This document shows positions 16,779-25,047 of a stretch of 64,000 nt of DNA, one piece after another (the first letter of the stretch is position 1; each line of letters opens with the position of its first letter). This DNA comes from JAMCRM01 sp035561075 (GTDB taxonomy: Bacteria; Acidobacteriota; Terriglobia; Bryobacterales; Bryobacteraceae): contig DATMYF010000037.1 of the NCBI GenBank assembly GCA_035561075.1, positions 1 through 64,000 on the forward strand. The letters run 5' to 3'. A model generated the notes under the pieces. It made no database searches. It was given only the letters and a program-made list of their open reading frames with translations, and was not told the DNA's origin. The position numbers and the translations under genes are program-made.

Positions 16779-18056
16779 TTGACTTCCACGTTGATTGTCC
16801 GGGGCGCCCGGCAGTTGATCACCTTGCACGGCCCAGTGGGACCGCGCCGCGGTTCCGCCCTTCGAGAACTTGGCATCATCCCGGACGGCGCGCTGCTGGT
16901 GCGCGACGGCAAGATCGAAGAAGTGGGCCCTACTCGCCGGGTGGAGAACCTCGCCCTGGCGCGCGGCGCGCGTGAGATCGACGCCAGCGGACGGGTTGTC
17001 ATGCCCGGATTCGTGGACAGCCATACCCACCTGGCTTATGGCGCGCCATGGCTCGATGATTACGAAGCGCGCATCGCGGGCGTCAATCCCCTCGAAGCCA
17101 TGACGGGCTGGCGCGCGGGGTTGGAGGCCATTCGCGCTGCCACTTCCAAGGGTCTCGTGGCGCGTTGCCGCGAAGTGCTCGATACCATGGCCCGGCACGG
17201 CACCACCACAGTGGAGGCGAAAACCGGCTTCGGTGCCGATGCGGATGCAGAGCTCAAAATTTTGCGTGCCTTCGCGCGACTCAATGGCGAGCCGCTTCGC
17301 GTGGAGTCTACCTGCTTCGCGGTGGCCCCGTTGCTGGCTTCCGGTCGCGGCCGTCCCGCGTCTCCGGACCTCGACCGTGTGGCCTCCACCCTGCTTGTCA
17401 CGGCCGCCCGCCGCAAGCTCGCGCGCTTCGCCGACGTCTTCGTAGATTGTGCCGGTACGGGTCTCGACAGCACCGCGCGCTACCTCCGGACCGCCGCCAA
17501 GCTGGGTTTTCTGCTGAAGGTCCACGCCGATCAGTTCGGCCGCACCGGCGGCGTTCCCCTGGCCATCTCAAATGGGGCGGTGAGCGTAGATCATCTGGAG
17601 TATGCCGGCCCGGAGGACGTTGCCGCGCTGGCGCGTTCGGAAACCATCGCCACTCTGCTGCCCGGCGCCACCTTCCACCTGGACCGCGGCCCGTATGCCC
17701 CTGCCCGCGCCCTGGTCGATGCCGGGGCGGCCATTGCGCTGGCCAGTAACTTCAATCCCAACACCAGTCCCACTTGCAATATGCAGATGGTGTTATCGCT
17801 TGCCTGCGCGCGCATGCGCCTGACGCCCGCGGAGGCCATTACGGCCGCTACCATAAATGGGGCTTGGGCGCTGCGCTGCGCGGAGACGTGCGGGTCGCTC
17901 GAGGTCGGGAAGACCGCCGACCTGATTGTCCTGAACGTCTCCGATTACCGCGAGATACCCTACTGGTTCGGCGTGAATGCGGTCCACCTCACGGTGAAGG
18001 GCGGGCAGCTTATCTATCGCGCGGGCGCTGTGGGCGCTACCCGGCCAGGGTGTTGA
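16779..18056 (+). CDS. hutI: Imidazolonepropionase-like amidohydrolase
   Basis: About 425 residues from a TTG at 16779 (LTSTLIVRGARQLITLHGP), chosen by similarity; an ATG at 16704 is in frame but adds unconserved residues. HutI opens the imidazolone ring in histidine breakdown. Metal-site motifs are SHTH (MPGFVDSHTHLAYG), KVHADQ and VDHLEY, and substrate-loop elements include VEAKTGFGAD. The strand-8 Asp of amidohydrolases (usually TDFNPG) is Asn here (ASNFNPNTSP), which could change activity. No other hut gene is in the window. The stop overlaps convergent leuD by 20 bp. Confidence 0.75.
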   Translation: MTSTLIVRGARQLITLHGPVGPRRGSALRELGIIPDGALLVRDGKIEEVGPTRRVENLALARGAREIDASGRVVMPGFVDSHTHLAYGAPWLDDYEARIAGVNPLEAMTGWRAGLEAIRAATSKGLVARCREVLDTMARHGTTTVEAKTGFGADADAELKILRAFARLNGEPLRVESTCFAVAPLLASGRGRPASPDLDRVASTLLVTAARRKLARFADVFVDCAGTGLDSTARYLRTAAKLGFLLKVHADQFGRTGGVPLAISNGAVSVDHLEYAGPEDVAALARSETIATLLPGATFHLDRGPYAPARALVDAGAAIALASNFNPNTSPTCNMQMVLSLACARMRLTPAEAITAATINGAWALRCAETCGSLEVGKTADLIVLNVSDYREIPYWFGVNAVHLTVKGGQLIYRAGAVGATRPGC

Positions 18057-18648
18057 GAGAGGCCGGACGCCGCGCTTCGAACGCCGCGATGGCGGCCTCG
18101 TGCTGCTGGATGTAGCCCAGCTCGTCGATGCCGTTCACCAGGCAGTGCCGGGAGAACGGATCCACCGCGAACTCCACCTGCTGTCCGTCCGGCAGCGTGA
18201 GCTTGCCCGCTGCGAGATCCACCGTGACAGTAGCATCCGGGTCCTTCGAGAGCGTATCGAACAGCGCCGCATGGACGTCCGCCGGCACCACAATGGGGAG
18301 CAGCGAATTCTTCAGGGCATTCTGCTTGAAGATATCCGCGAACGACGTGCTGATGACTGCGCGAAAGCCGAACTGCGTGAGGGCCCAGGGGGCGTGCTCA
18401 CGGGAACTGCCGCAGCCGAAGTTGTCGCCTGCCAGCAGCACCTGCGCACCTTTGGCTCGCGGCTGGTTCAGGATGAAATCCGGCCGTGGCTGGCCGGCTT
18501 CGTCGTAGCGCCAGTCGTTGAAGAGCTGGTCCCCGAGGCCCTGCTTCGAGGTGGTCTTCAGGAACCGCGCCGGGATGATCTGGTCGGTGTCTACGTTGTT
18601 CACCGGCAGCGGCGCCAGGCGGCTGGTGAAAGTGGTGAACGGCTTCAT
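18037..18648 (-). CDS. leuD: 3-isopropylmalate dehydratase small subunit
   Basis: 203 residues, normal length for the bacterial LeuD swivel domain. Signature LAGDNFGCGSSREHAPWAL carries the substrate-binding loop, and NVDTDQIIPARFL is the usual N-terminal motif. With LeuC it isomerises 2- to 3-isopropylmalate. The ATG overlaps the leuC stop (ATGA). It is the last gene of leuABCD. Confidence 0.96.
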   Translation of the reverse strand: MKPFTTFTSRLAPLPVNNVDTDQIIPARFLKTTSKQGLGDQLFNDWRYDEAGQPRPDFILNQPRAKGAQVLLAGDNFGCGSSREHAPWALTQFGFRAVISTSFADIFKQNALKNSLLPIVVPADVHAALFDTLSKDPDATVTVDLAAGKLTLPDGQQVEFAVDPFSRHCLVNGIDELGYIQQHEAAIAAFEARRPASLNTLAG

Positions 18649-20051
18649 AGCAGTGTCCTCGGATCGGCCACCGCGCCGGCTACAGCCGAAGCCGCGGCAG
18701 TCAGGGGGCTGGCCAGGAACGTGCGGCCGCCCTTGCCCTGCCGGCCTTCGAAATTTCGGTTACTGGTGGATACGCTGTACTGGCCCGGGGCGAGTTGGTC
18801 CCCGTTCATCGCGATGCACATGGAGCAGCCTGGCTCGCGCCACTCGGCGCCTGCCGCGCGGAAGATCTCCGGCAGTCCCTCGGCCTCGGCCTGCCGCTTC
18901 ACTTCCTGCGACCCCGGCACTACCAAGGTCCGCACCTTGGAGCTTACCCTTCGGCCTTTCAATACCGACGCCGCAGCACGCAGGTCCGCGATGCGCCCGT
19001 TGGTGCAACTTCCGATGAAGACTACGTCGATGGGATGGCCGAGCAGTGGCCGTCCGCTCTCGAGGCCCATGTAGCGCAGCGCCTTGGCTATGGACTCGCG
19101 CTCCCGCGCATCCGAAACCCGCGCCGGGTCGGGCAGGGGAGCGGTTACCGCGAGCCCCATCCCCGGGTTGGTCCCGTACGTGATCATCGGCTCGAGCGCG
19201 TTGGCGTCGATCGAGATTTCAAGGTCGTACTTCGCGCCCTCGTCGGTCGGCAACTGCCTCCAACGCTCCAATGCCGCGTCCCACTCCGCGCCCTTGGGGG
19301 CGTGCGGCCTGCCGCAGAGGTACTGAAAGGTCGTCTCGTCGGGCGCGATCATGCCCGCCCGCGCACCGCCCTCGATGGACATATTGGTGACAGTCATGCG
19401 TTCTTCCATCGAGAGCGCCCGGATGGTGCTGCCGGTGTACTCGAAGACGCAGCCCGTGCCGCCTCCAACCCCGATCTTCGCGATCAGCGCCAGGATGATG
19501 TCCTTCGCCGTCACGCCCGGCCGCAGAACCCCGTCCACCTTAACCTGGAAACTCCTGGACGGCCCCTGCAACAGGCACTGCGTCGCCAGCACATGCTCCA
19601 CTTCACTGGTGCCGATGCCGAATGCCAGGGCCCCGAACGCGCCATGCGTGGCAGTGTGGCTGTCGCCGCAGACCACCGTCATCCCCGGCTGGGTGAGCCC
19701 GAGTTCCGGTCCGATCACGTGCACGATGCCTTGCCGCTGGCTGTGGATCCCAAGGCACGGGATGCCGAAGTCGCGGCAATTGGTTTCGAGTTGCGCAAGC
19801 TGCTTGGCCGCAATGGCGTCCGCGATCGGCAGGCTGCGGTCCGTGGTCGGAATGCTGTGGTCGGCCGTAGCCTGGGTGAGGTCCGGCCGGCGAACCTTAA
19901 GGCCGCGATCGCGAAGGCCCTGGAAAGCTTGCGGCGACGTCACCTCGTGCACCAGGTGCAGGTCGATGAACAGCAGTGTGGGGGCGCCCGCCTGTTCGTG
20001 CACAACGTGGGCGTTCCACACCTTTTCGATGATCGTACGGGGATGGCTCAT
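18645..20051 (-). CDS. leuC: 3-isopropylmalate dehydratase large subunit
   Basis: 468 residues from ATG 20051 (MSHPRTIIEKVWNAHVV). The aconitase-type iron-sulfur cysteines are present: GSCTNGRI near residue 350 and the CxxC of EPGCSMCIAMNGD. FIDLHLVHEVTSPQAF and VCGDSHTATHGAFG are family hallmarks. It lies 53 bp after leuB, with a strong hairpin in the gap, and overlaps leuD by 4 bp. Confidence 0.96.
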   Translation of the reverse strand: MSHPRTIIEKVWNAHVVHEQAGAPTLLFIDLHLVHEVTSPQAFQGLRDRGLKVRRPDLTQATADHSIPTTDRSLPIADAIAAKQLAQLETNCRDFGIPCLGIHSQRQGIVHVIGPELGLTQPGMTVVCGDSHTATHGAFGALAFGIGTSEVEHVLATQCLLQGPSRSFQVKVDGVLRPGVTAKDIILALIAKIGVGGGTGCVFEYTGSTIRALSMEERMTVTNMSIEGGARAGMIAPDETTFQYLCGRPHAPKGAEWDAALERWRQLPTDEGAKYDLEISIDANALEPMITYGTNPGMGLAVTAPLPDPARVSDARERESIAKALRYMGLESGRPLLGHPIDVVFIGSCTNGRIADLRAAASVLKGRRVSSKVRTLVVPGSQEVKRQAEAEGLPEIFRAAGAEWREPGCSMCIAMNGDQLAPGQYSVSTSNRNFEGRQGKGGRTFLASPLTAAASAVAGAVADPRTLL

Positions 20052-20074
20052 GAACTCACTTTCTGTATATGAGG

Positions 20075-20110
20075 GGATGAACCCGGAACGGGTAGGCTCC
20101 GGGTTCATCC
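20075..20110 (-). promoter_or_regulatory. 13-bp perfect inverted repeat in the leuB-leuC gap
   Basis: GGATGAACCCGGA (20075-20087) and TCCGGGTTCATCC (20098-20110) are exact reverse complements around a 10-nt loop, and the right arm contains the leuB stop codon. No U-run follows in the direction of transcription, so an mRNA-stabilising or processing hairpin is more likely than a terminator. Confidence 0.65.
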
Positions 20111-21190
20111 GATCGCGGCGCACACGGCCTCGCCCACCTGTTCAGTGGTGGCCGGAGTGCCCGAGGGTTTGAGGTCCGCGGTGGTTCTCCCGCTGGTCAG
20201 CACGGCTTCCATCGCCGTCGAGACCGCCGCGGCTTCCTCTTTCAAACCAAAACTGTATTGCAGCATCGCGGCCACCGAGCCGATAGCGCCCAGCGGGTTG
20301 GCCTTGTTCTGCCCCGCGATATCCGGCGCCGATCCGTGGACGGGTTCGTAAAGCCCCGCCAGCGCACCTGATGCCTTCCGGGCGCCGAGCGACGCCGACG
20401 GCAGCATCCCGATCGACCCGGCCAGCACCGCGCCCTCGTCGCTCAGGATGTCGCCGAACAGGTTTTCCGTCAACACCACGTCGAAACGCCGCGGGTTCAG
20501 CACCAACTGCATGGCGCAGTTATCGGCCAGCATATGGTCGAGCGCCACGTCGGGGTAGTCCGGGGCGGTTTCCACTACCACCCGCCGCCAGAGCTGCGAA
20601 TTTTCCAGGACGTTCGACTTATCCACCGAGGTGACCTTATGACGGCGTCCTCGCGCCAGTTCGAAGGCCATCCGGGTGACGCGCTCGATCTCCATCCGGG
20701 TGTACACCATGGTGTTCACCGCGCGCTCTTCGCAGCCTTCACCGGAAATGCCCCGCGGCGTCCCATAATAGATGCCCCCGGTCAGCTCCCGGACGATGAT
20801 CATGTCCGTGCCTGTCACCAGGTGGTTCTTCAACGGAGATGAGTCGAGTAGCGCCGCATACGCCCGGACCGGTCGCAGGTTGGCGAACACTCCGAGCGTT
20901 TTGCGGATTCCCAGCAGGCCGGTTTCCGGCCGCTGCGCCGGCGGCGCATTGTCGAACTCCGGCAGTCCCACCGCGCCCATAAGCGTGGCGTCCGCCTCTA
21001 ACGCCAGCCGCCGGGTTTCTTCCGGCAGCGGCGAACCCGTTTTGTGAATGGCGATCCCGCCCAGCAGCCCCTCCGTCAGCCGGAGGCTGTGATTCCATCT
21101 GTTGGCCACGTGGCGCAGCACGCGAACGGCTTCGCGCGTCACCTCCGGACCGATCCCATCGCCGGGCAGAACTAATACATTCAGGTTCAT
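20105..21190 (-). CDS. leuB: 3-isopropylmalate dehydrogenase
   Basis: 361 residues, normal for LeuB. It shows LPGDGIGPEV at the N-terminus, the catalytic Lys (SVDKSNVLENSQLWRR), the Asp-bearing DHMLADNCAMQLV, and the NAD-binding HGSAPDIAGQNKANPLG. It oxidises and decarboxylates 3-isopropylmalate in the cytoplasm. It starts 3 bp after leuA. Confidence 0.96.
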   Translation of the reverse strand: MNLNVLVLPGDGIGPEVTREAVRVLRHVANRWNHSLRLTEGLLGGIAIHKTGSPLPEETRRLALEADATLMGAVGLPEFDNAPPAQRPETGLLGIRKTLGVFANLRPVRAYAALLDSSPLKNHLVTGTDMIIVRELTGGIYYGTPRGISGEGCEERAVNTMVYTRMEIERVTRMAFELARGRRHKVTSVDKSNVLENSQLWRRVVVETAPDYPDVALDHMLADNCAMQLVLNPRRFDVVLTENLFGDILSDEGAVLAGSIGMLPSASLGARKASGALAGLYEPVHGSAPDIAGQNKANPLGAIGSVAAMLQYSFGLKEEAAAVSTAMEAVLTSGRTTADLKPSGTPATTEQVGEAVCAAIG

Positions 21191-21193
21191 GCG

Positions 21194-22363
21194 TTATTCG
21201 GCGCTTACCACGGCGGCCTTACGGCCGTCGCGCACCAGCGCCGCGATCTCCTCGTCGAGCAAGCCCTTCTTACGGTCCGCCAGGGTGGTGAACCGCGTGT
21301 ACACGTCGTTGAGCTCTTCCTTCGTCAGGGTGAAGCCCATGTCCTCGCAGCGCTTCTTCAGCGCGTGCCGGCCGCTGTGCTTCCCCAGCACCAGGCTGCT
21401 CTCCGGAACCCCCACCGTTACCGGGTCGATGATCTCGTACGTGCTGCGTTCCTTGAGATATCCGTCCTGGTGGATGCCCGCCTCGTGGGCGAAGGCGTTG
21501 CGCCCTACGATGGCCTTGTTCGGCTGTACCCCGAAGCTGATCAGCGAACTCAGCAACTGGCTGGCCGGGAACAGGTGCTCGGTGTTGATCGAAGTGGTGT
21601 ACGGCAGGCGGTCCTGACGCGTTTTCAGGATCATGACCACTTCTTCGAGCGAGCAGTTGCCGGCGCGCTCCCCGATGCCGTTGATGGTGCACTCGATCTG
21701 CCGCGCGCCCGCCTCGACGGCCGCCAGGGAGTTGGCCACCGCCAGCCCAAGGTCGTCATGGCAATGCACGCTCACGATCGCGGAGTCCCCCAGCACTTTG
21801 GCGATGCGTCCCACCAGCGCACCGAATTCCTGAGGTATGGAGTACCCCACGGTATCCGGGATGTTCACCGTTCGGGCACCCGCTTCCACTACCGCGCGCG
21901 AGATCTGCTCCAGGAACTCGGGGTCCGTACGTGCGCCGTCCTCCGCCGAGAACTCCACATCGTCCACGTGCTCGCGCGCCAGCGCCACCGCGGCCACGGC
22001 GCTGTCCAGCACCTCCTGCCGCGACTTCTTCAGTTTGTACTTCAGGTGGATGTCGCTGGTTGCGATGAAGGTGTGGATGCGCGGCCGCTTGGCATGCTTT
22101 AGCGCCACCGCCGCCCGCTCCACGTCCAGCGTGCAGGCACGCCCCAGCGCCGCCACGCTCACCCACGGGAACTCGCGGCTGATCGCATCCACCGCCTCGA
22201 AGTCCCCATCTGAGGCGATCGGGAACCCAGCCTCCAGAATGTCCACCCCCAGCTCCACGAGCTTGTGGGCCATCCGCAGCTTTTCCGGCGTGCTCATGCT
22301 GCAACCCGGCGATTGCTCGCCATCGCGCAACGTGGTGTCGAATATGTATACTCGCTCGCTCAT
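21194..22363 (-). CDS. leuA: 2-isopropylmalate synthase, short form
   Basis: 389 residues. TIM-barrel motifs are FDTTLRDGEQSPG at the N-terminus, the metal-site HCHDDLGLAVANSLAAVEAG and NGIGERAGN, and the helical part after the barrel (RNAFAHEAGIHQDG). The length leaves no room for the roughly 120-residue LeuA allosteric domain of classical enzymes (510-570 residues), so feedback inhibition by leucine is probably lost or indirect. Homocitrate or citramalate synthase are alternatives, but the tight linkage to leuBCD favours LeuA. It is divergent from a LysR gene. Confidence 0.9.
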   Translation of the reverse strand: MSERVYIFDTTLRDGEQSPGCSMSTPEKLRMAHKLVELGVDILEAGFPIASDGDFEAVDAISREFPWVSVAALGRACTLDVERAAVALKHAKRPRIHTFIATSDIHLKYKLKKSRQEVLDSAVAAVALAREHVDDVEFSAEDGARTDPEFLEQISRAVVEAGARTVNIPDTVGYSIPQEFGALVGRIAKVLGDSAIVSVHCHDDLGLAVANSLAAVEAGARQIECTINGIGERAGNCSLEEVVMILKTRQDRLPYTTSINTEHLFPASQLLSSLISFGVQPNKAIVGRNAFAHEAGIHQDGYLKERSTYEIIDPVTVGVPESSLVLGKHSGRHALKKRCEDMGFTLTKEELNDVYTRFTTLADRKKGLLDEEIAALVRDGRKAAVVSAE

Positions 22364-22460
22364 TGGGCTACTTACGGCCCATTATGCCGCTCCGGATCAG
22401 AATTTGGCAAATTTATAATTTTCGCAGGACGTATAAGCATCTGTTATCATACAAAACAGG
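22364..22460. promoter_or_regulatory. Divergent leuA/lysR promoter region with a LysR-type site
   Basis: The 97-bp gap is AT-rich in an otherwise G+C-rich region. ATAAGCATCTGTTAT (22433-22447) is an interrupted palindrome of the LysR T-N11-A type, and TATCAT (22445-22450) could be the lysR -10 box. The position is right for autoregulation and for control of leuABCD by the neighbouring regulator. No leucine-rich leader peptide was seen. Confidence 0.5.
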
Positions 22461-23348
22461 ATGGAACTGTATCCGCTCCAAGTATTCCTCACCGTCGCCA
22501 CGGAGAAGAGCTTCTCCCGCGCCGCCGAAAAAATGCTCCGCACGCAGCCCGCAATCTCGCTGGCATTGCAGAAGCTGGAGAGCGAACTTGGGGAGAAGTT
22601 GATCGACCGTTCGGGCAAGGAACTGATGCTCACCGACGCCGGCCGCACGGTGCTCGATTTCGCGCGCCGCTTCGACAACCTGAGGCTCGAACTCGAGAAT
22701 TCCCTGGCCGAACTGCGCGACCACTCCGCCGGCCGTCTCTCGATCGGCGCCAACGAATCCACCACCATCTACCTGTTGCAGCACATCGAAACCTACCGGC
22801 AGCTCTACCCGAAGATCAAGGTCCAGGTGCGCCGCAGTTTTTCGAGCAAGATCCCCAATGAGCTGATCGACGGCAACCTCGAACTCGGGGTCATCAGTTA
22901 CGATCCCGCCGACGAGCGCCTCGTCTCAGAGGTCATTTACACCGACGCGCTGGCGTTTGTGGTTTCGCCCGCGCACCGCTTTGCCGCGCGCCGGGCCGTC
23001 TCCATCACCGAGCTAAGCTCAGAGATTTTCATCGCCCACAACGTGCTCTCGCCCTACCGTGAGGTGGTATTGCGGGAGTTCCAGCGCCACAAGGTGCCGC
23101 TGCGTATGGAGGTGGAGATGCCTACCATCGAGACCATCCGGAAACTCGTGCAGGGTAACCAGGGGGTGGCCTTCCTGCCGCGCATGTGCGTGGAGCAGGA
23201 GATCGCACACCAGTCGCTATGCGAGGTGAAAGTGCGGGAGATGCACGTGGAACGAAAAATTCGGCTGGTGTATCCCGGGCGCCGGGCGCTCAGCCACGCG
23301 GCCCTGGCGTTCCTGGAAGTAGTGAAGAACCGCTCGAAGTCGTCATAG
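22461..23348 (+). CDS. LysR-family regulator, probable regulator of leuABCD
   Basis: 295 residues. The N-terminal winged HTH reads LQVFLTVATEKSFSRAAEKMLRTQPAISLALQKLE, then a linker helix and a two-lobe effector domain (RLSIGANESTTIYLLQHIETYRQLYP, LELGVISYDP, GVAFLPRMCVE). It diverges from leuA across a 97-bp region holding a LysR-type palindrome, so activation or repression of leucine biosynthesis is likely. The effector, perhaps 2-isopropylmalate as for other leu regulators, is inference. Confidence 0.88.
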   Translation: MELYPLQVFLTVATEKSFSRAAEKMLRTQPAISLALQKLESELGEKLIDRSGKELMLTDAGRTVLDFARRFDNLRLELENSLAELRDHSAGRLSIGANESTTIYLLQHIETYRQLYPKIKVQVRRSFSSKIPNELIDGNLELGVISYDPADERLVSEVIYTDALAFVVSPAHRFAARRAVSITELSSEIFIAHNVLSPYREVVLREFQRHKVPLRMEVEMPTIETIRKLVQGNQGVAFLPRMCVEQEIAHQSLCEVKVREMHVERKIRLVYPGRRALSHAALAFLEVVKNRSKSS

Positions 23349-23393
23349 CCGCTGCAGGAATGGGCTCGACCGCCACAGTCGCACCGGTCGTAA

Positions 23394-23594
23394 TCATCGA
23401 TGAAGCGGTGTCGGCCCGCGAATGATTTCCCGGAAACTCTCGTCGTGATCTTGCGGCGGAGGCGTGAGCGCGCCTCCGGCCCGCACCACTCCAGGCCGGT
23501 AGGACGGCCGGCCCAGCCAGTACCACAACGCGCCCGCGAGCACCGCCAGGATCGCCAGAACCACTCCGGCGCCTGTCAGGAGTCCCCACTTCAT
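23394..23594 (-). CDS. Small single-helix membrane protein
   Basis: 66 residues from ATG 23594 (MKWGLLTGAGVVLAILAVLAGALWYWLGRPS). The first 28 residues form a membrane helix; the tail is short, Pro- and Asp-rich (TPPPQDHDESF) and probably periplasmic or cytoplasmic without enzymatic content. No family recognised. It may be a lone gene, convergent with lysR. Confidence 0.45.
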   Translation of the reverse strand: MKWGLLTGAGVVLAILAVLAGALWYWLGRPSYRPGVVRAGGALTPPPQDHDESFREIIRGPTPLHR

Positions 23595-23723
23595 TTGCCC
23601 ACTACCTCCGCACGCACGGACCATGTCCAGCCCGTGTATGAGATTCACACCCGGCGGTGCGATTCCACCAAACTTTTCCGTTGCGAAGGTCTGATTCTCC
23701 CGTGAGCGGCGCGGACGTCGCGC

Positions 23724-23999
23724 TTACCGCTTCTTCGCGGGGGCCTTCTTCGCCGGTGCCTTCTTCGCGACAGCCTTCTTCGCAGGCGCCTTCACAGCGG
23801 TCTTCTTCACCGCGCTCTTCTTCACAGCCGTCTTCTTCTTGGCCGGCGCCTTCACGGCCGTTTTCTTCGCGGCAGTCTTGGCCGGCGCCTTCTTTGCGGC
23901 GATGGCCTGCTTCGGATTCTTCACCGGCACGGCTTTGGTTTTGCTCTTCGATGGACTGGTACTTGTACGTTTGGTGTTTGCACTCTTCTTAGCAGGCAT
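23724..23999 (-). CDS. Histone-H1-like lysine/alanine-rich DNA-binding protein
   Basis: 91 residues made of imperfect AAKKAPAK, AVKKTAV and APAKK repeats, with about one third Lys and one third Ala and no acidic residue. This is the composition of bacterial H1-like proteins (Hc1, the AlgP tail), which compact DNA non-specifically. GAGGAGG stands before the ATG. The gene is monocistronic, with an AT-rich promoter region on its right. An alternative is a ribosome- or RNA-associated basic protein. Confidence 0.75.
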   Translation of the reverse strand: MPAKKSANTKRTSTSPSKSKTKAVPVKNPKQAIAAKKAPAKTAAKKTAVKAPAKKKTAVKKSAVKKTAVKAPAKKAVAKKAPAKKAPAKKR

Positions 24000-24356
24000 G
24001 AATCCTCCTCGTTACACTATATCTTGCTCGCAAGCATTAAGCGAGAGTAAGTACGTTTTCTCTCATACAACTTTTTACGGCGTTTGTCAGGTGACATTGG
24101 TGCCGCGCATGCGATTATGATCAGTGCCGGCCTTGGGGGTTTGCTGTTGTGACCCGGAAGCGCAGCCCGGAGGGGAACGGCGTCAGGGCTGCCGCCGGCC
24201 TGATTAGCGCGTGTTTGCGGCATGCGGCGAAGCGGTGCAGGGTTTTTGCCGTTTCCCCTGCTTTGCGGTTTCTCTCGGGGATGTGAAAGCATCCGCCAGA
24301 ACAGCCCGGAGGACCGGCGCACTCAGTTCGCCGCCGCCGTTAACAGAAGGTATATG
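24000..24356. other. Intergenic stretch with the promoter of the H1-like gene
   Basis: No gene is convincing here. On the minus strand, TATAGT about 20 bp before the GAGGAGG ribosome site (near 24016-24021) could be the -10 box for the H1-like gene. The remainder shows no repeat or RNA structure that I can identify. Confidence 0.35.
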
Positions 24357-24992
24357 TCAAAAGGAGTAACTCAGGCCGACCGTCGGGGTGAACTGCTGGA
24401 ACAGCCCGCGCGCCGTACCGAACGGAACGGGCGCAATCAGCCGCTTCGGAAACGTCGTAATGTAGTCGCGGAAGTCGACGCTCACTGTGACGCGCTCCTG
24501 CACCCGCAACTTCACCCCGCCGCCGACCGAAATCAGCGGCCTCCAGTCGTCCTCCGTAGTCAGGGTCGCGATTTCGCCCAGCGGCTGCGAGATCTGCGGC
24601 GACCCGCTCACGCGGTATAGTTTGGCACCCGCGCCTACCGCTACATACGGCCGCACCCTCTGATCGCGATCGCGGAGGTGAATCAGGAAGTCGTAATGGA
24701 AGGTGTGGGACTGCCCCTGGATGTTCTGCCGAATGCCGCGCGCCATGAGGAATGGATCGCCGTCCTGGTAGATGTAGCGGACCTCGCCGGAGAGATGCTC
24801 ATACAGGTCTTCGGTAAGGACCGCGCCCGCCACAAACCGGTCGCGAATCCCTGTCTGCGCCCTACCCTCCGGTGAGAACACCCTGACATTACGATAGAAA
24901 CCGTAGCCCGCCAGCGCTCCGAGTTGCCATGTGTCCTGCGCCAGTGAAGCCGAAACAGTAAGAAGCGATACCGCCAGAATTCGGGTCCACAC
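24357..24992 (-). CDS. Outer-membrane beta-barrel protein
   Basis: 211 residues. Signal peptide MWTRILAVSLLTVSASLAQ, then alternating amphipathic strands (LGALAGYGFYRNVRVF, LSGEVRYIYQDGD, RPYVAVGAGAKLYRV, LISVGGGVKLRVQERVTVSVDFRDYITT) and a C-terminal strand ending in Phe (VGLSYSF), the BAM recognition signature. It fits an eight-stranded OmpA/OmpW-like barrel. No binding role can be read. Downstream of the two-component genes on the same strand, 55 bp after the regulator stop, so possibly co-transcribed. Confidence 0.75.
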   Translation of the reverse strand: MWTRILAVSLLTVSASLAQDTWQLGALAGYGFYRNVRVFSPEGRAQTGIRDRFVAGAVLTEDLYEHLSGEVRYIYQDGDPFLMARGIRQNIQGQSHTFHYDFLIHLRDRDQRVRPYVAVGAGAKLYRVSGSPQISQPLGEIATLTTEDDWRPLISVGGGVKLRVQERVTVSVDFRDYITTFPKRLIAPVPFGTARGLFQQFTPTVGLSYSF

Positions 24993-25047
24993 TGCCAGTA
25001 GAACACGGACCAGGCGAACGCGCCCGTCCTTCCCCGCACACCGGCAG

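Noticed and set aside
23394..23648. Longer start at 23648 for the small membrane protein
   Set aside because: The first 18 residues of that version do not look like a signal or domain, while ATG 23594 begins directly with the membrane helix.
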